Positions 24,667 to 36,581 of a stretch of DNA of 37,809 nucleotides are shown here, piece after piece. The notes under the pieces are model-generated. The model was not told the DNA's origin, did not search any database, and saw only the letters and a program-made list of their open reading frames with translations. The position numbers and the translations under genes are program-made. The stretch is from the NCBI GenBank assembly GCA_019400425.1, contig JAFREE010000196.1:1-37809 (forward strand), written 5' to 3'. Source of the DNA: Hymenochaete sp. R1. Taxonomy: Eukaryota > Basidiomycota > Agaricomycetes > Hymenochaetales > Hymenochaetaceae. The first letter of the stretch is position 1; each line of letters begins with the position of its first letter.

Positions 24667-25017
24667 ATGACTACGGCTAGAGAGTACATATGGCGCTTAA
24701 TGAAATGTGAGAAGGTCATTAGGGATAAGCTAGAGCTCCATCAGAAGACCTATTGTCTTGATTTCGGTGAGCAAGAGCATGCAGACGTCGATGCCCAGTT
24801 CTTTAGCCTCTTGGAGCAATGGGATGGGTTAGTAGCTTGTAATTGATCTGAATCATTGACTCGCAAGCCTACATTTTATTTTAGATTCCTTGAACATAAG
24901 AGGACTAAAGCTAAGGCAAGTGCTGCATCCACCTCTGTGCCAGTTACTCCGGAGCCTGCACACCTGTCCCAACCGGCTACTCAGGCTGGCATTTCGACGC
25001 TAAAGCGTCTGAAATAA
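24667..25017 (+). CDS. Tentative orphan gene, 5' end unresolved
   Basis: Two exons with a clear 57-nt intron: 24667-24827 and 24885-25017 (donor GTTAGT, acceptor TTTTAG). From the in-frame ATG at 24667 this gives 97 residues starting MTTAREYIWRLMKCEKVIRD; the tail is Ala/Ser/Pro-rich and ends TLKRLK. The same frame is open upstream to about 24525. A different frame just upstream (24488-24650) also reads like protein (TIEEVLFRFQLQLYRILIW) after a good acceptor at 24487, but I cannot join the two with an intron. Either upstream exons are missing from my model or the locus carries a frameshift. No family is recognised. Confidence 0.35.
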
Positions 25018-25444
25018 AGGGGCAATGGATCGTGTTACTCCTTAGTATTTGTTACTGCAGCTCAAAACAAGATGATGTTCATGAAAAAGGACAAAACGTA
25101 GTTAGGTTTATCAATATACTTCTATAAATGGTAGTACTGGTGTTTCTTGGTACGTCTCGTACTTTGCGCTTTTTTGCTTTAGGTTCTCTCTTTCTTTCAC
25201 TTGATTACCATCCGCCTTGTAGACCGGATTTGAATTGATCATTAATATTTCTTATGCTACTTATGATTGACTTACCCAAACAAATTATACCGTCAGTGTT
25301 CAACTGCTGCGCAAAAACGTATCAGGTCTATTCGACGTCGATCTTTATTTCACTTTGACGCAGACGCAACTTTTACTAGTAGCAGAGCTCTCTCACTATC
25401 ATCCGTCAAGAAATATTGCTCTTCTCTTCTGTAATCCCGCCAAT
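25018..25444. other. Intergenic region before rex1
   Basis: A/T-rich, with short frames only. Nothing further seen. Confidence 0.45.
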
Positions 25445-28015
25445 ATGAAAAGGGACTCTGTCACGATATCACCGTCGACGTCCCCTCGTCTGGATCACAA
25501 GTCAAAGAAGCTCAAAGCTGTAAGGGCGAACAACAACGGAGAGCAAGACGTATATATGCCTGTTACAGAGACTCCGGTACCGCTAGCGCTTGACGGCGCC
25601 GCAGTAGAACACAATCCTTTCGCTCCTCTCATGAAGCAATCCGCACCAAAGGCAATCGCGGAAAAGTCAGGAGACACCTCGGAATGGTCCAAAGTTGAGA
25701 GGCGAAAGGCTAAAAAGGCACGGAAGATGGAAGAGAAGCTTGAGGTTCGTGCTGCTCTGCAATATTCTATATGTGCTAAACGTTCGTCCCTTATATTTCT
25801 AGAATACTCCTCCAAAGTTCTTCTATATTAACAACGAGATTTCAAAGAGAAACGAAGCAGTGACAATAGGTGTGAGGACACTTTTGACCCTTCTGCGGCT
25901 CCTACTGACTGGCCGCCTTTTCGACTCTAGGACATACGGGATCTAGTCCTGCACTTTCTGGGAGAGGCTACCCCGCAGCAATGGCTCAAAGTTGAGGTAA
26001 GAAATCTCCTCTTTCATAGTGTATGATCTAATGAGTCAAATATAGAATCGACAAGCCATAGCAAAGGTTGTCGTTCTTTTTGTACCAGGCATTTTGCCGG
26101 AGCATCTCAACGTTGTACCTGTGGCCTCGGGAACCAACTCGATCCTACCTGTGTCCATTCCGCTACCCCCAAAGGCACCGAACCTGATAACGGAAGGTCC
26201 TGTTGTGGTGAAGACGTTGTTTGGCGGAACGAAGGAGATAGTCGCTCAACAAGAAGCCGATCGAGGCCCCAGGCTGCCTTTTCTTGCCCGCACATTTAGC
26301 CATGCCTGTCCGACGCGTGCACCCGGGGACGCTTTTCGTATGCACAGTGTACTAGGTGCCTTCTTCCAAGGGCCTATCAGTTATGAAGAACGGAAGCGGC
26401 GCACGATTACTTCTCTGAAAGGTACACTGTACTATCTTGATCCCATTTTCTTCGTCCTTAAAACTAAATAAAGCCACACTGTAGCTTCCAAAGACAAGGA
26501 TGTAACAAATCCTTTACAGCATGTTCTTTCTCCTTCGCAGATGCTGGAAAATGATTACCCGCTTCCCACTTACATGAAGGATGGCTCCATTGACGCTATT
26601 TCTGCGAGTAGTATCGACGAAAGGTGGGATGAATCACCAAATTCTTCAACTGCAGAATCAGGAAAGGCTGAGGTCATTGCCATAGATTGTGAAATGGTAA
26701 GCGAGCTTTATTGAAAAAGAAACCAAGTTCCAATCACTCTCCCTAGTGTCTCACCGAAGACGGAAAAGAATTGACTCGAATTTGCGCCATCTCTTTCGAG
26801 TCTGGGAAAGTCCTTTTAGATCAATTAGTAAAGCCGCAAAAAGTCATTGTGGACTACCTCACCAGGTAAGATCGATAGCAGCGCCTGTTTATGAGCCTCA
26901 TCGAATATTTGATAAGGTGGTCGGGCATTACTGAAGAGGCTTTACGCAATGTAACGACTACAGCGACGGAAACACGCGACACTTTCATGGGTCTCCTAAA
27001 AGCTTCACAAAGTCGAACGGGTCGTGTACCCATACTCCTGGGCCATTCTCTGGAGTCCGATTTGCGTGCAATCAAATATTGTCACCCGCGATGCATCGAC
27101 ACGGCCTTACTGTACCACCATCCCCGAGGACGACCACTGAAGCCGGGCTTAGCCTGGCTCACAAAGAAATGGTGTGGACGTGAGATTCAGAATCGCGGAG
27201 AGGGTGGTCATGACGCTGAGGAAGACGCACGAGCCTGTATCGAGTTACTGCAACGAAAAATCTCAGGAGGATCCAGCTTCGGAGAGTTTAAAACGCATAC
27301 GGACTTTGAAAGCGTATTCGAAAGGCTTCGCAGGAGTATTCGAGGAAGTGACACAGGAGAGCCAGGAACAGGAGCTGGTGCTCAGCTCAAGACTGCTGTT
27401 GTGGATCACGGAAATCCTGCGACGTGGCATGGCTCTGGGGCAACCAGGACAATTGCTTGCACGACTGATGACGAAGTCGCGAAAGGAGTGTTGCAGTGCA
27501 TCCCAGAGTCCGATTTCATCTGGGCTAGACTTAGCGGTCTCGCAGAGGCACAAGACTGTGAGTAGTGTTCTTACCAAATTATCGTATCGCTCCTCAAGTT
27601 CATAGCTGCTCACGTTTCGATAGGGCTTCGACAAAAAAGCAATAAGGGTGACGAGATTACTGAGAATTCGACAGAGGAAGGGGCACACTCTTCAGTAGAG
27701 GAAGCTTTCAGGAGCCTCAATTCGCATCTGTCCCTCATACATGCTTCACTTCCGTCTCGAACAGCATTCGTCGTGTTCACAGGACATTCAGACCCACGAC
27801 CTATGGTTGCTCTTCAAGCACGACGAAATGCTTTTGAAAGCATGATGAGAAACTCTCAGCCAAATGCGTCCAATGTAGCAGCTACCGTCTCCGGGGAAGT
27901 GGCCTCCAATCCATCGGAAAGGCAAGAGGTAAAATGGTCCGCCGGTGATGCTCGACAGCTGGAGGAAGTGGTTGAGAAAACGCGACGGGGAATGTTGTTT
28001 TTGTCTCTCAAATAA
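25445..28015 (+). CDS. rex1: RNA exonuclease Rex1/Rnh70 (DEDDh family)
   Basis: Eight exons: 25445-25744, 25803-25871, 25931-25996, 26046-26421, 26485-26696, 26747-26865, 26917-27557, 27624-28015; 724 residues. Rex1 is a nuclear 3'-5' exoribonuclease that trims 5S rRNA, tRNA precursors and other stable RNAs. The N-terminal 120 residues are basic and disordered. A conserved region, DIRDLVLHFL...LFVPGI, precedes the exonuclease domain (about 332-495), where all DEDDh catalytic residues are present: Asp338 and Glu340 (AIDCEM), Asp429 (GHSLESDLRAIK), and His479 with Asp484 (GGHDAEEDA). The C-terminal 220 residues are less conserved, with an FVVFTGHSDPRPM stretch typical of the fungal family. The exon 2 donor (GTGAGG at 25872) was chosen because the GTGTGA two bases earlier breaks the frame. 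Confidence 0.93.
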
Positions 28016-28723
28016 ATAGTATGATTTGCAATACCTTTAATTAGGGTTTCTTGATGTCCAATTGAGGAGCACTCTCTTAGCATTCGATTTGCGGCTCCTT
28101 ATCCAACAACGTTAAATGAACAGAAGTCTCGTATAATGAGGATAAGCGGAAGAAGCAGGTGCAACGGCATTCGACATACTTGTTGAACGCTTGAAGCGAT
28201 TGATCGCGCAGTCTTGAGTGTTATGTATCATGAGAACACAGTTAGACAATAAATACATGTTCAAGTTGCAGCTGGATGTGCACCATTTATGCTTGTCTAT
28301 GCGGTGTAGGACTTATAGGACTGGGCAGCCGATAGCCGAACCGAGGACACCGAGTTAGCTTACCCGGATCGTCTTGTGGAGTGAGTGGTCTTGGCACGAA
28401 TGACAAATCGTCGGTTCGCTTCATTCATTCTTTTCCCTCCTTCCTTCCATAACTTGAAGCAACTTATCCCTAGCTATGCATAGCTCCGGATCCTTAGAAC
28501 AAGCTTCTCCGTGCTCATATTTGATACATTGAAGGGCTCGGAATGCACGGGAGCGCGAAACTTGAATGCGATGATCAGGTGGCGCTAAAGTTGACCGATG
28601 ACTTCAATCTCTCATGCTTCCTGCTTCCTTATGATAACGTGCCAGTTTCAATGGAAGAAATTGAAATAGCGAAGCGGTCAGGTGGGGCCCCGAATTACAA
28701 TTTTATCTCCTAGCCAACATGGC
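28016..28723. other. Intergenic with GATA-type sites before transporter 1
   Basis: No gene seen. GATAA cores occur at 28098-28103 (minus strand), 28141-28146, 28463-28468 (minus strand) and 28632-28637. GATAA is the core recognised by fungal nitrogen-regulatory GATA factors, which would fit a transporter of the allantoate/nicotinate type, but the word is short and chance cannot be excluded. Confidence 0.35.
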
Positions 28724-28730
28724 TATATAA
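28724..28730 (+). promoter_or_regulatory. TATA box of transporter gene 1
   Basis: TATATAA 91 nt upstream of the ATG at 28815. The duplicate gene has a similar box 68 nt upstream of its ATG. Confidence 0.6.
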
Positions 28731-28814
28731 TGCACAGTCTTACGAGAAGGCAGCCTTCGCGGCCCCCCGGTTGCGTGTACGAATACTGTCAACTAGCTAC
28801 GGCATCGAAACGCA

Positions 28815-31259
28815 ATGGGTGCTGCAAGTCTCGAGAAGCAAACAGGATTGGGACCAGAGGATTTTGACCAGAAAGAACCACAGGCTGAAGAGGCATCGAC
28901 ACACTCGGTCGGTGACGCCAGGGACCAGCGAGTTGTTTGTGCTGCAGAAAAGAAATTGGTACGAAAGCTTGACAATCGTATCTTGCCTATTGCGTGCTTG
29001 ATGTATTTGTTTGCATGTACGTGACGATATTTTCTTAAAAAAAGGAAGACTTCTTCGACTGAGAGATCTACTTCTGTCAGTTCTGGACCGGTCTAATCTA
29101 GGAAATGCCAGGTGAGTAGAACACGGGGGTTTATTGGGACTATAGTCTTAACTCTATCATTAGATTACAAGGCCTCCCTGAAGATACGCTGGACGGTGAT
29201 CCGACGGGCACCCTCTTTGACTGGATAACGTCTGCATTTTACTTCTCATATGTAAGAGTGTCGGTTTGCGCTACGTCATCACTGAAACAAATTTCCCGGT
29301 AGATCTTGTGTCAAGTACCTGCGACTGTAGCGTCGAAACTCTTCCCTCCACGACTATGGCTCGGTGCAGCTGCCATTGGCTGGGGTTTATGTTCAACATT
29401 AATGGTACATGCCGTCATGACATGACTTATGCTGATTTCTGAACCTTCTTCAGTCTACAGGATTCAATTTCGCTGGACTCATCGTGTGCCGCATCGGATT
29501 GGGCGTTTTCGAGGCTGGCTTTGGTCCAGGTATCCCAGTTTATCTATGTACGTGTTAAATGAATCACCATTTTAAGACGGTCTGGATCTTACATGATCTG
29601 CAGCGCTTTACTATACCAAGCATGAAATGGGCCTGCGAATGGCCTATTGGTTTGGTTTTGCAGCCGTGGCAGGTGCATTTGGCGGACTGATAGCATTTGG
29701 CGTTCAACAGGCGCATACTGCAATTGCAAATTGGAGACTCTTGTTCATCGTCGAGGTAAGCTGTTGAAGAATCTGACTGGTCGCAGTATGACATTCTGAT
29801 GCTGTGTTCCCGTATGATCAACCGTGAAGGGCATCCCTTCAGTGATGCTGGGTGTGATTGCCTTGCTTCTTCTGCCTGATCGTCCAGAGTCGACTCATTT
29901 CTTGAATGGATCTGAACGTGTGATTGCTATCGAGCGAATGAATCGCTCCATCAGCGGTGACACTGGGGCTATAATAAATAAAGGTGATTTCTACCCTGCT
30001 GTCTTGTCCAGAAAATCGAATCTAATAAATTGAACCCATAGCCCATATTGCTGCGGCCTTCAAAGATTGGAGAGTGAGACGCTTCCCATCATGGACATGC
30101 GCACGAAGCTCAAGTAATATACAAGGTTCACACAGGAGGTGTCGTGTATTTTGGCATGAACTGTGCACTCGCATCCATCAATGCCTTTCTACCGACTATA
30201 ATTAAATCATTCGGATTCAGTTCGTGGATTCTTTTCGTTGTATTCTTTGGGTCGATTATTAACTGACGGGCTCTGCAGCGAACGCCATCGCTCAACTGCT
30301 CACTGTCCCGCCGTACGCGATCGCGGCAATACTATTGATTGTCTTGGCATACGTATCCGATCGAATGCAACATCGAGGATTGTTCATGACCGCCTCCAGT
30401 ATCCTTGGAGGTATTGGGTACCTGTGAGTTGCATGAAGGAGACTTCGGCGTATGCTGAGTAAATGCCCAAGGATTCTTCTTGTCGTTCCAGATAACGAGC
30501 ACGCTCGCTACTTCGCCTGTTTCTGTATCACCAGTGGCACATACACAACTATTGGCCTCATCATCGCGTGGTGTTCGTTTCTCACCTTCTTTCAGCGTCA
30601 TTGTCTCATTTAAAGCCATCAACAGATTCGCACAACTTGGGATCGGAGACGAAACGTGCCACTGGCATTCCTATATTCATGGCAATAGGTCAATGCGGAT
30701 CCGTTCTTGGCTCCCACATATTCCCGTCAACAGAGGGGCCACGATACATGTTAGTCGTGTCTATTCTTCAAAACGTACAGAATGTGCTGAAGTGTAAATG
30801 ATTGTCGCCTGCAGTAAAGGTTTCGCTGGTACAGTCCAAACACCTTCAGCGTGTTCATATTAACATTGACATTCCCTATCACTTGACACATCAATTAGTT
30901 TCTTGCGCGCTTCAATTTCTCGCTGCCTTATTGTGTGTTGTACTATCGGTACGCACCATTGACTGTCGGCGTACAAGTCTACGTGCTTAGCTTTTTCTGA
31001 CTCTCCGGTGAATTCCAGTGGTCGTATTTATCTGACAATCGCAGGAGAAATCGCCTTTATGGACGTCCAAAGCCTGATGCAAGGGTCGACACAGGCGAGC
31101 TAGCCGATAAGGTAGGCGTTCATAGTTTCTTAAAATTTCGAGACTCCTTAACGATAACCGTACCATTCCTGTTTCTGTGCAACCCCCTACAAATTTCACG
31201 ATCCGGCCTCGACCTTCGTATGGGACGTGAAGGCACCTGACTTCAGATATGTGTCTTGA
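28815..31259 (+). CDS. MFS transporter, Dal5/Tna1 anion:cation symporter type (copy 1)
   Basis: Sixteen exons: 28815-29016, 29081-29111, 29164-29251, 29303-29404, 29454-29547, 29604-29755, 29830-29983, 30042-30073, 30126-30219, 30279-30423, 30472-30572, 30626-30749, 30815-30828, 30899-30948, 31019-31111, 31233-31259; 500 residues. A plasma-membrane transporter of the ACS family, whose characterised fungal members carry allantoate, nicotinate, pantothenate or other organic anions. A charged cytosolic N-terminus is followed by RILPIACLMYLFAFLDRSN (helix 1), LPPRL/WLGAAAIGWG-type helices, the inter-domain loop with LLLLPDRPESTHFL, and DRMQHRGLFM before helix 9. The C-terminus, ending APDFRYV, is typical of the family. 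Exon 13 is a 14-nt micro-exon. The substrate cannot be told from sequence. Confidence 0.9.
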
Positions 31260-31679
31260 AGGGGGAAATGTTACAACCATGGAGTGGGTGGCCGAATTCC
31301 ACTTATGTGTACTTGAAGAGTCTACTCAGAGCCAGAAAAATATTGACAAATTGTACATTACACAACGTCTGACATGAAAAGATTGTTTGGCATTATTTGC
31401 CCAGATGCCAAGATCAAGCGAGGCGCGAGCTTTGTTTCTCACACGCCTTGACTTTTGACCACCACGTCGGAAAGACGAGCACAAATTGAGTGTGCCCCGT
31501 AAGGATCACTGCTGTGATAGCTGAGATATCAGGCAGCGTCTGAGGTTGACGACAGAAATATTCTTAGTGTTCGCGTGCTAGTAAGTGATTTGCGTTTTTC
31601 TGTTTACCGTTTTTACTGTAGTTAATCGGATTATTTTTAAAGCCAGATCCGCATAAAGCTTAATCTGTGGAACGATTGA
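31260..31679. other. Intergenic region
   Basis: A/T-rich sequence between transporter 1 and the PHD/chromo gene; no gene or repeat seen before the poly-C tract. Confidence 0.45.
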
Positions 31680-31695
31680 CCCCCCCCCCCCCCCC
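31680..31695 (+). repeat. Poly-C tract (16 C)
   Basis: Sixteen consecutive C followed by TCCCC, about 50 nt upstream of the ATG at 31746. The length may be a sequencing or assembly estimate. Confidence 0.9.
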
Positions 31696-31745
31696 TCCCC
31701 TTCTTCAACGCATCATACTTTATCTTTGCTTCGGATTTGACCCCA

Positions 31746-33333
31746 ATGGATCAATCTATCGACGATATCTTCGATTCGCAGGTCAGCACCAGTACCTCTA
31801 GTGTTGGAACTCTTGTAGAGAGCCCCATTGCCATCAGCTCTCCGAGTCAGAAATCAACAGACTCTATCTATCTTTCGAGACACGCGTTCATAGATGATGA
31901 CGCTACTACACCCAATACGCCTCCCTATAGACCTGCCTTCTCACTCAGTGAAAGTGACGCTTCACTGAAGAGGAAGGTCGACGAGATTTTAGAAGGAAAC
32001 GCAAAACGCAATCTCGATCGGACGTGGTCGGGGTCTACGATATCTCCACACATGTATTCCCCAACAATTCATTCAAATCGCTCAATGTCCCGACCTTCGC
32101 CTGATCCTGGTTCGCCGGCAACAGTGGTCAATTTTACCGGAGACGACATCTTAAGCAAGATGTTTCAATCTTGCCGTTACGGATGTGGTGCAAAATTCGC
32201 ATACCGGAGCTCTGCTGCTGATCACGTCGACTTCGGGAAATGTCCCAAAGCTCCGCCATATCATGCTTCTTACGATGTTGATATCAGGAAGGAAGACGAA
32301 GTGGTCATTGTATCAGTGCCACCTCGAGCTCCTCGGAAACGGGCTAAGGTTCATCCGCCGCCGAATCATCCAACACACAGCTCTCCTCCCGCTTCTCCCA
32401 ATCGACCAACGAGGAATCGGCAAGCTAGCATCACGCAGAGGTCTAGATATCCGAAGTCTGTGCTTAGAGCTTGTACTTGGCCGCAGAAGATCAACTTCAA
32501 TTACGACAATGACACACAGGTATGTCAAGCTGCAAGCCCTTTAAGCTCAAAGTGACAAACTTAATTCTTCTCGCTTAATTTCCTCTTTCGTAGTTCATTC
32601 AATGTGACAGGTCAGTGAGAAATACCTCTGCTTCAACTTCAAGGAAGCGTTTGAACTAGTGGGATACAGATGTGATGCGCTTATGCATTTCCGATGCCTT
32701 GGAATTCTCGAGCATGATAATCGGTTAAAACCTGAATCAATTTTTCTTTGTCCTCCATGCGAATTCACGTCAGTAGTATAGCCTTATATTTTGGTTTCGC
32801 TTCAAACTGACCTCCGTTTCTCCAAAATCACAGAAAAGATTGTAAGCTTGGCGGAGGGTTCTTTGAATTGAGACATCGCTAACATTGGAACAGCCCTTCA
32901 TCTCGTAAAGCACACGTCCCGCTGGTGCATTCGTCCGGATTGTGAATGGCCTGCAAAGCCAAATGATCCTACAGAGGAGCTTGGAATTGTGGAAAAAGTT
33001 ATTGGTCGTTCTTTTACGGAACCTAGCAACTCAAATGAAAATGTATTTTTCTGGCTTGTCAAATGGGAAAAGTGAGTGAATATCGCCTACTTTTTTCATT
33101 TTAATTACCCGATGATAACTTTGGACATCTAAAGTTTCTCATATTCGCAATGCGACTGGCTTACGACAGGGGATCTGGGTAATTCCGACACACACATTGC
33201 TCGATTTGAAAGCGCAGCGAAAGCTGAGCGATTAGATTTAGGGGATAAAAATGCCGTGTTACTACTGCATGAAGCGAAGAAACGAGCGAAGTTTGGAAAG
33301 ACGAAGGGATGGACGTGGACACTGGGCATTTAA
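31746..33333 (+). CDS. Zinc-finger / PHD-like / chromo-like protein
   Basis: Six exons: 31746-32519, 32594-32610, 32670-32768, 32834-32841, 32894-33071, 33135-33333; 424 residues. A Ser/Pro-rich N-terminus is followed by a small C-x3-C...H-x5-C finger (143-166, CRYGCGAKF), then a basic AT-hook-like patch (APRKRAK). A PHD-like module follows: C262-x2-C265, H270, C273, and C291-x2-C294. An extra WCIRPDC pair lies at 311-316. The C-terminal third resembles a chromodomain (about 331-380: VEKVIG...FFWLVKWENFSYSQCDW). PHD and chromo modules read histone tails, so a chromatin role is inferred. The first PHD Cys pair is incomplete (only one Cys, in RACTW). Exon 4 is 8 nt, needed to keep the frame. 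Confidence 0.72.
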
Positions 33334-34092
33334 GTTTCTTAGGCTTCTTAGGGTGACATATTTTCATGTAGCAAGTACGTGTGTCATTTTTCTTTCGTGC
33401 ATTCTAAATATTGAAACACTTATTCAACGACTGCAGAAGTTCCGCCCCAAGCTCTTATCATAATTTGCTTTGAATGAATTCTTCGACACAATTTGACTTG
33501 CTTTCTCATTTATTCTTTACGTCGAGGGAGTTCGTCGCGCGCTAGCGGATCGTCAGCCACCATTTGTGACCTGTTCATATCTTACATCGGATGCTATAGT
33601 TTTCGAGGGGAACTCTGCATGAGCGGGACGAAGGAACTGTCTACATGAATATCTCCGAGAGAACGTGTGCAAGCAACAGCTGAGGTTGACGTCCAGCTTA
33701 AATCCTCGTGGTTGGCTATTTACAAGAACCCGTCCAGAATCGCGCATGCCATACTAGCTAGCCATCCTACTCCACGGCGTTTATCGGACCGTCAAGCCCT
33801 TATAGAAATCGATTCTTCCTTCCATCCTACATGTAAGTAGCACGGAAAGGCTTCTTTGAGTCCTTTAATGCTTATGAGATGTGTCTTCTAGAACTCATCT
33901 TCGCTTCTTTATCGGGCTTGGAACGGATGACAGCGAGAAATCCGAAATCGAGTGTCACTAAAATAAAGCAATGGCTTTTTCCTCTCACGGATTGCACTTC
34001 CCTTAGACAACGTGCAGTGTGTAGCCAGAGGTTTCGAAAAAGCCAGAGGGTCATGTGGGCTCCTGAATTTTTTTTCTTGCCGCCAGTATGCG
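33334..34092. other. Intergenic region before transporter 2
   Basis: Short frames only. Two GATAA cores on the minus strand (near 33781 and 33910). The frame upstream of 34161 is open but noncoding, because the TATA box lies inside it. Confidence 0.4.
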
Positions 34093-34100
34093 TATATAAA
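34093..34100 (+). promoter_or_regulatory. TATA box of transporter gene 2
   Basis: TATATAAA 68 nt upstream of the ATG at 34161. It fixes the start at 34161 even though the frame stays open further upstream. Confidence 0.65.
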
Positions 34101-34160
34101 CCTCACCCTTCGGACGTTGGCATCAGACCCACAACTTATTCAGCACGAAGACTCAGGATA

Positions 34161-36581
34161 ATGGAAATTCCCAGACCTGAGAAGGAAGACAGAACGGCGT
34201 CGGAACCAGACAAGGTATTGGCCGACTCAATTGGTGTCAAAGGAAACCTAAGGGCCGTTTCCACTGAAGAAAAGAGTCTGGTACGGAAACTTGATGCACG
34301 TATCTTGCCTATTGCTTGCTTAATGTATTTATTCGCATGTGAGTAAGCATTTTCGCTTTCATGAACTTATTGAGGTCTCTGATTCCAACAGTCCTGGACC
34401 GCTCTAACATAGGAAATGCCAGGTGGGTAACCCACGGCAGAATGTCGGGCTATAGTCTTGACTCTATTGATTAGATTGCAAGGTCTTCCTGAAGATACGT
34501 TACACGGCGATCCTACGGGAATCCTGTTTGACTGGATAACATCAGCGTTTTACTTCTCATATGTAAGTGTCACAGCATTAAATAGCTAAGATATAGCTTC
34601 ATGACATTGCCGATTATTCATGCCTTGATCCAAATAGATACTGTGCCAAGTTCCGGCAACCGTGATTTCTAAACTATTCCCTCCCAGACTATGGCTAGGT
34701 GTAGCTGCTATCGGTTGGGGGGTATGCTCGACGTTGATGGTATTTCTCATTGCGATGTATGGCATACTCTTCATTGAACTTTCTTCAGTCTTCGGGGTTC
34801 AATTTGGCTGGACTCATTGTGTGTCGAATCGGGATTGGCATTTTTGAGGCTGACTTTGGTCCGGGAATACCCATATACTTGGGTGCGTATCTAAAGTATC
34901 TCCCCTCAAACGTCCAACTTTAGGATAACTTTTCATGACTTCTTGCAGCACTCTATTATACGAAGCACGAAATGGGTTTACGAATGGGTTACTGGTTCGG
35001 CTTCGCAGCCGTGTCGGGCGCATTCAGTGGATTGATTGCATTTGGAATCCAGCAGGCCCATACTGCAATTGCGAATTGGAGACTTTTGTTTATCATCGAG
35101 GTAAATACCAATTTACAATGTGTTGTCTCCATTCTTATATCTTTATTTTGTGTAATACGAAGGGTGTACCTTCAGTGATAGCAGGTACCATAGCTTTGTT
35201 TGTTTTACCTGATCGTCCAGAGTCAACTCGATTTTTGAACGAGTCTGAGAGGGTGATCGCTGTTGAACGAATGAATCGTTCTATTAGCAGTGACACCGGA
35301 GCCGTCATAAAGAAAGGTAACTATTCGATTTTCAACTTAATTTAAAATATGACATTGATATACCGTGTCTTAAGCTCACATTACTGCAGCATTCAAAGAT
35401 TGGAGGGTGAGTTGTGGTCTGACTTAATCAAATTGTTGTTTTCTCATTGTGCAAGGTGTATACGGGAGGCGCGATTTTCTTTGGCACGAACTGTGCTTTA
35501 GCTTCGATTGGCGCCTTTCTACCAACAATAATCCAATCATTCGGATTCAGTGCGTCCTGAATACTTGTCTCTTTTATGAATAGAGCTTAAAATGGGTTTT
35601 TCCTAGCGGATGCTCTCGCTCAACTACTTACCGTGCCACCATACGCAATTGCGGCGGTATTCTTGATCATCTTGGCATATGCGTCAGATCGAATGCAACA
35701 TCGAGGATTGTTCATGATGGTTTCTTGCGTTCTCAGTGGCATCGGCTACTTGTAAGCCTGGTAGTCCTTTCGAAAATGCAATTTGACACGAAGAAATGCT
35801 ACAGGATCCTACTCGTGGTTCCAGAAAACGTTCACGCTCGTTACTTTGCCTGCTTCTGCATCACTAGTGGTATTTACACGACGAACGGTCTCGCTATTGC
35901 TTGGTGTACGTTCCCCCCTCTTTGACCCTACAATCTGCATTCACTATCTTGATCAGATCCGTTCAATTTGGGTTCAGAGACCAAGCGTGCAACCGGTGTC
36001 CCCCTTTTCATGGCAATCGGCCAATGCGGATCGATCCTTGGTTCTCATGTATTTCCATCGACAGATGGTCCTCGATATATGTCAGTCGTCCCATCCTTCA
36101 ATCCTTATCAAATGAACACTTTACTTAATGGCGGTTACTGCAATTAGCAAAGGCTTTGCTGGTACGTATGATCCATTCGCTTCTTATTCTCATAATAATG
36201 TACCCTGTGTGTCATGCTTTAGTTTCATGCGCACTAATGTTCCTCGCCACGCTTTTATGCGCTGTGCTATCGGTAATCTTCATTACTCTTCGATTTCCTC
36301 CGGTCCAATTCTCACAATTCATTTGACATACGGGCAATTTGAAGTGGTCGTATTTGTCCGACAACCGTAGAAGGGACAGACTTTATGGTCGACCGAACCC
36401 AGAAGCAAAAGTTGACACAAGCAAGTTGGCTGACAAGGTAATACATCATCGCTCGTTGTCCTTGTGTCACTTTTGATTGGGTGCATTTGTGCTGACTGCA
36501 ATTTTTCCCGAAACTTGCGTGGGCTGTCATTGCTGATTGTATCCGCGCCTGAAGGCCCCGGACTTTCGGTATGTGACCTGA
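34161..36581 (+). CDS. MFS transporter, Dal5/Tna1 anion:cation symporter type (copy 2)
   Basis: Sixteen exons: 34161-34338, 34392-34422, 34475-34562, 34638-34739, 34789-34882, 34949-35100, 35163-35316, 35375-35406, 35456-35549, 35607-35751, 35805-35905, 35957-36080, 36148-36161, 36223-36272, 36345-36437, 36555-36581; 492 residues. A close paralogue of the gene at 28815. Every exon except the first has exactly the same length, including the 14-nt exon 13, and all introns fall at the same place and phase. It shares FLDRSN at helix 1, LPDRPESTRFL, DRMQHRGLFM and the C-terminal APDFRYV. The N-terminal cytosolic tail is the main difference. One substitution stands out: FEADFGPGIP, where copy 1 has FEAGFGPGIP, in the conserved helix 4-5 region. 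Substrate unknown. Confidence 0.9.
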
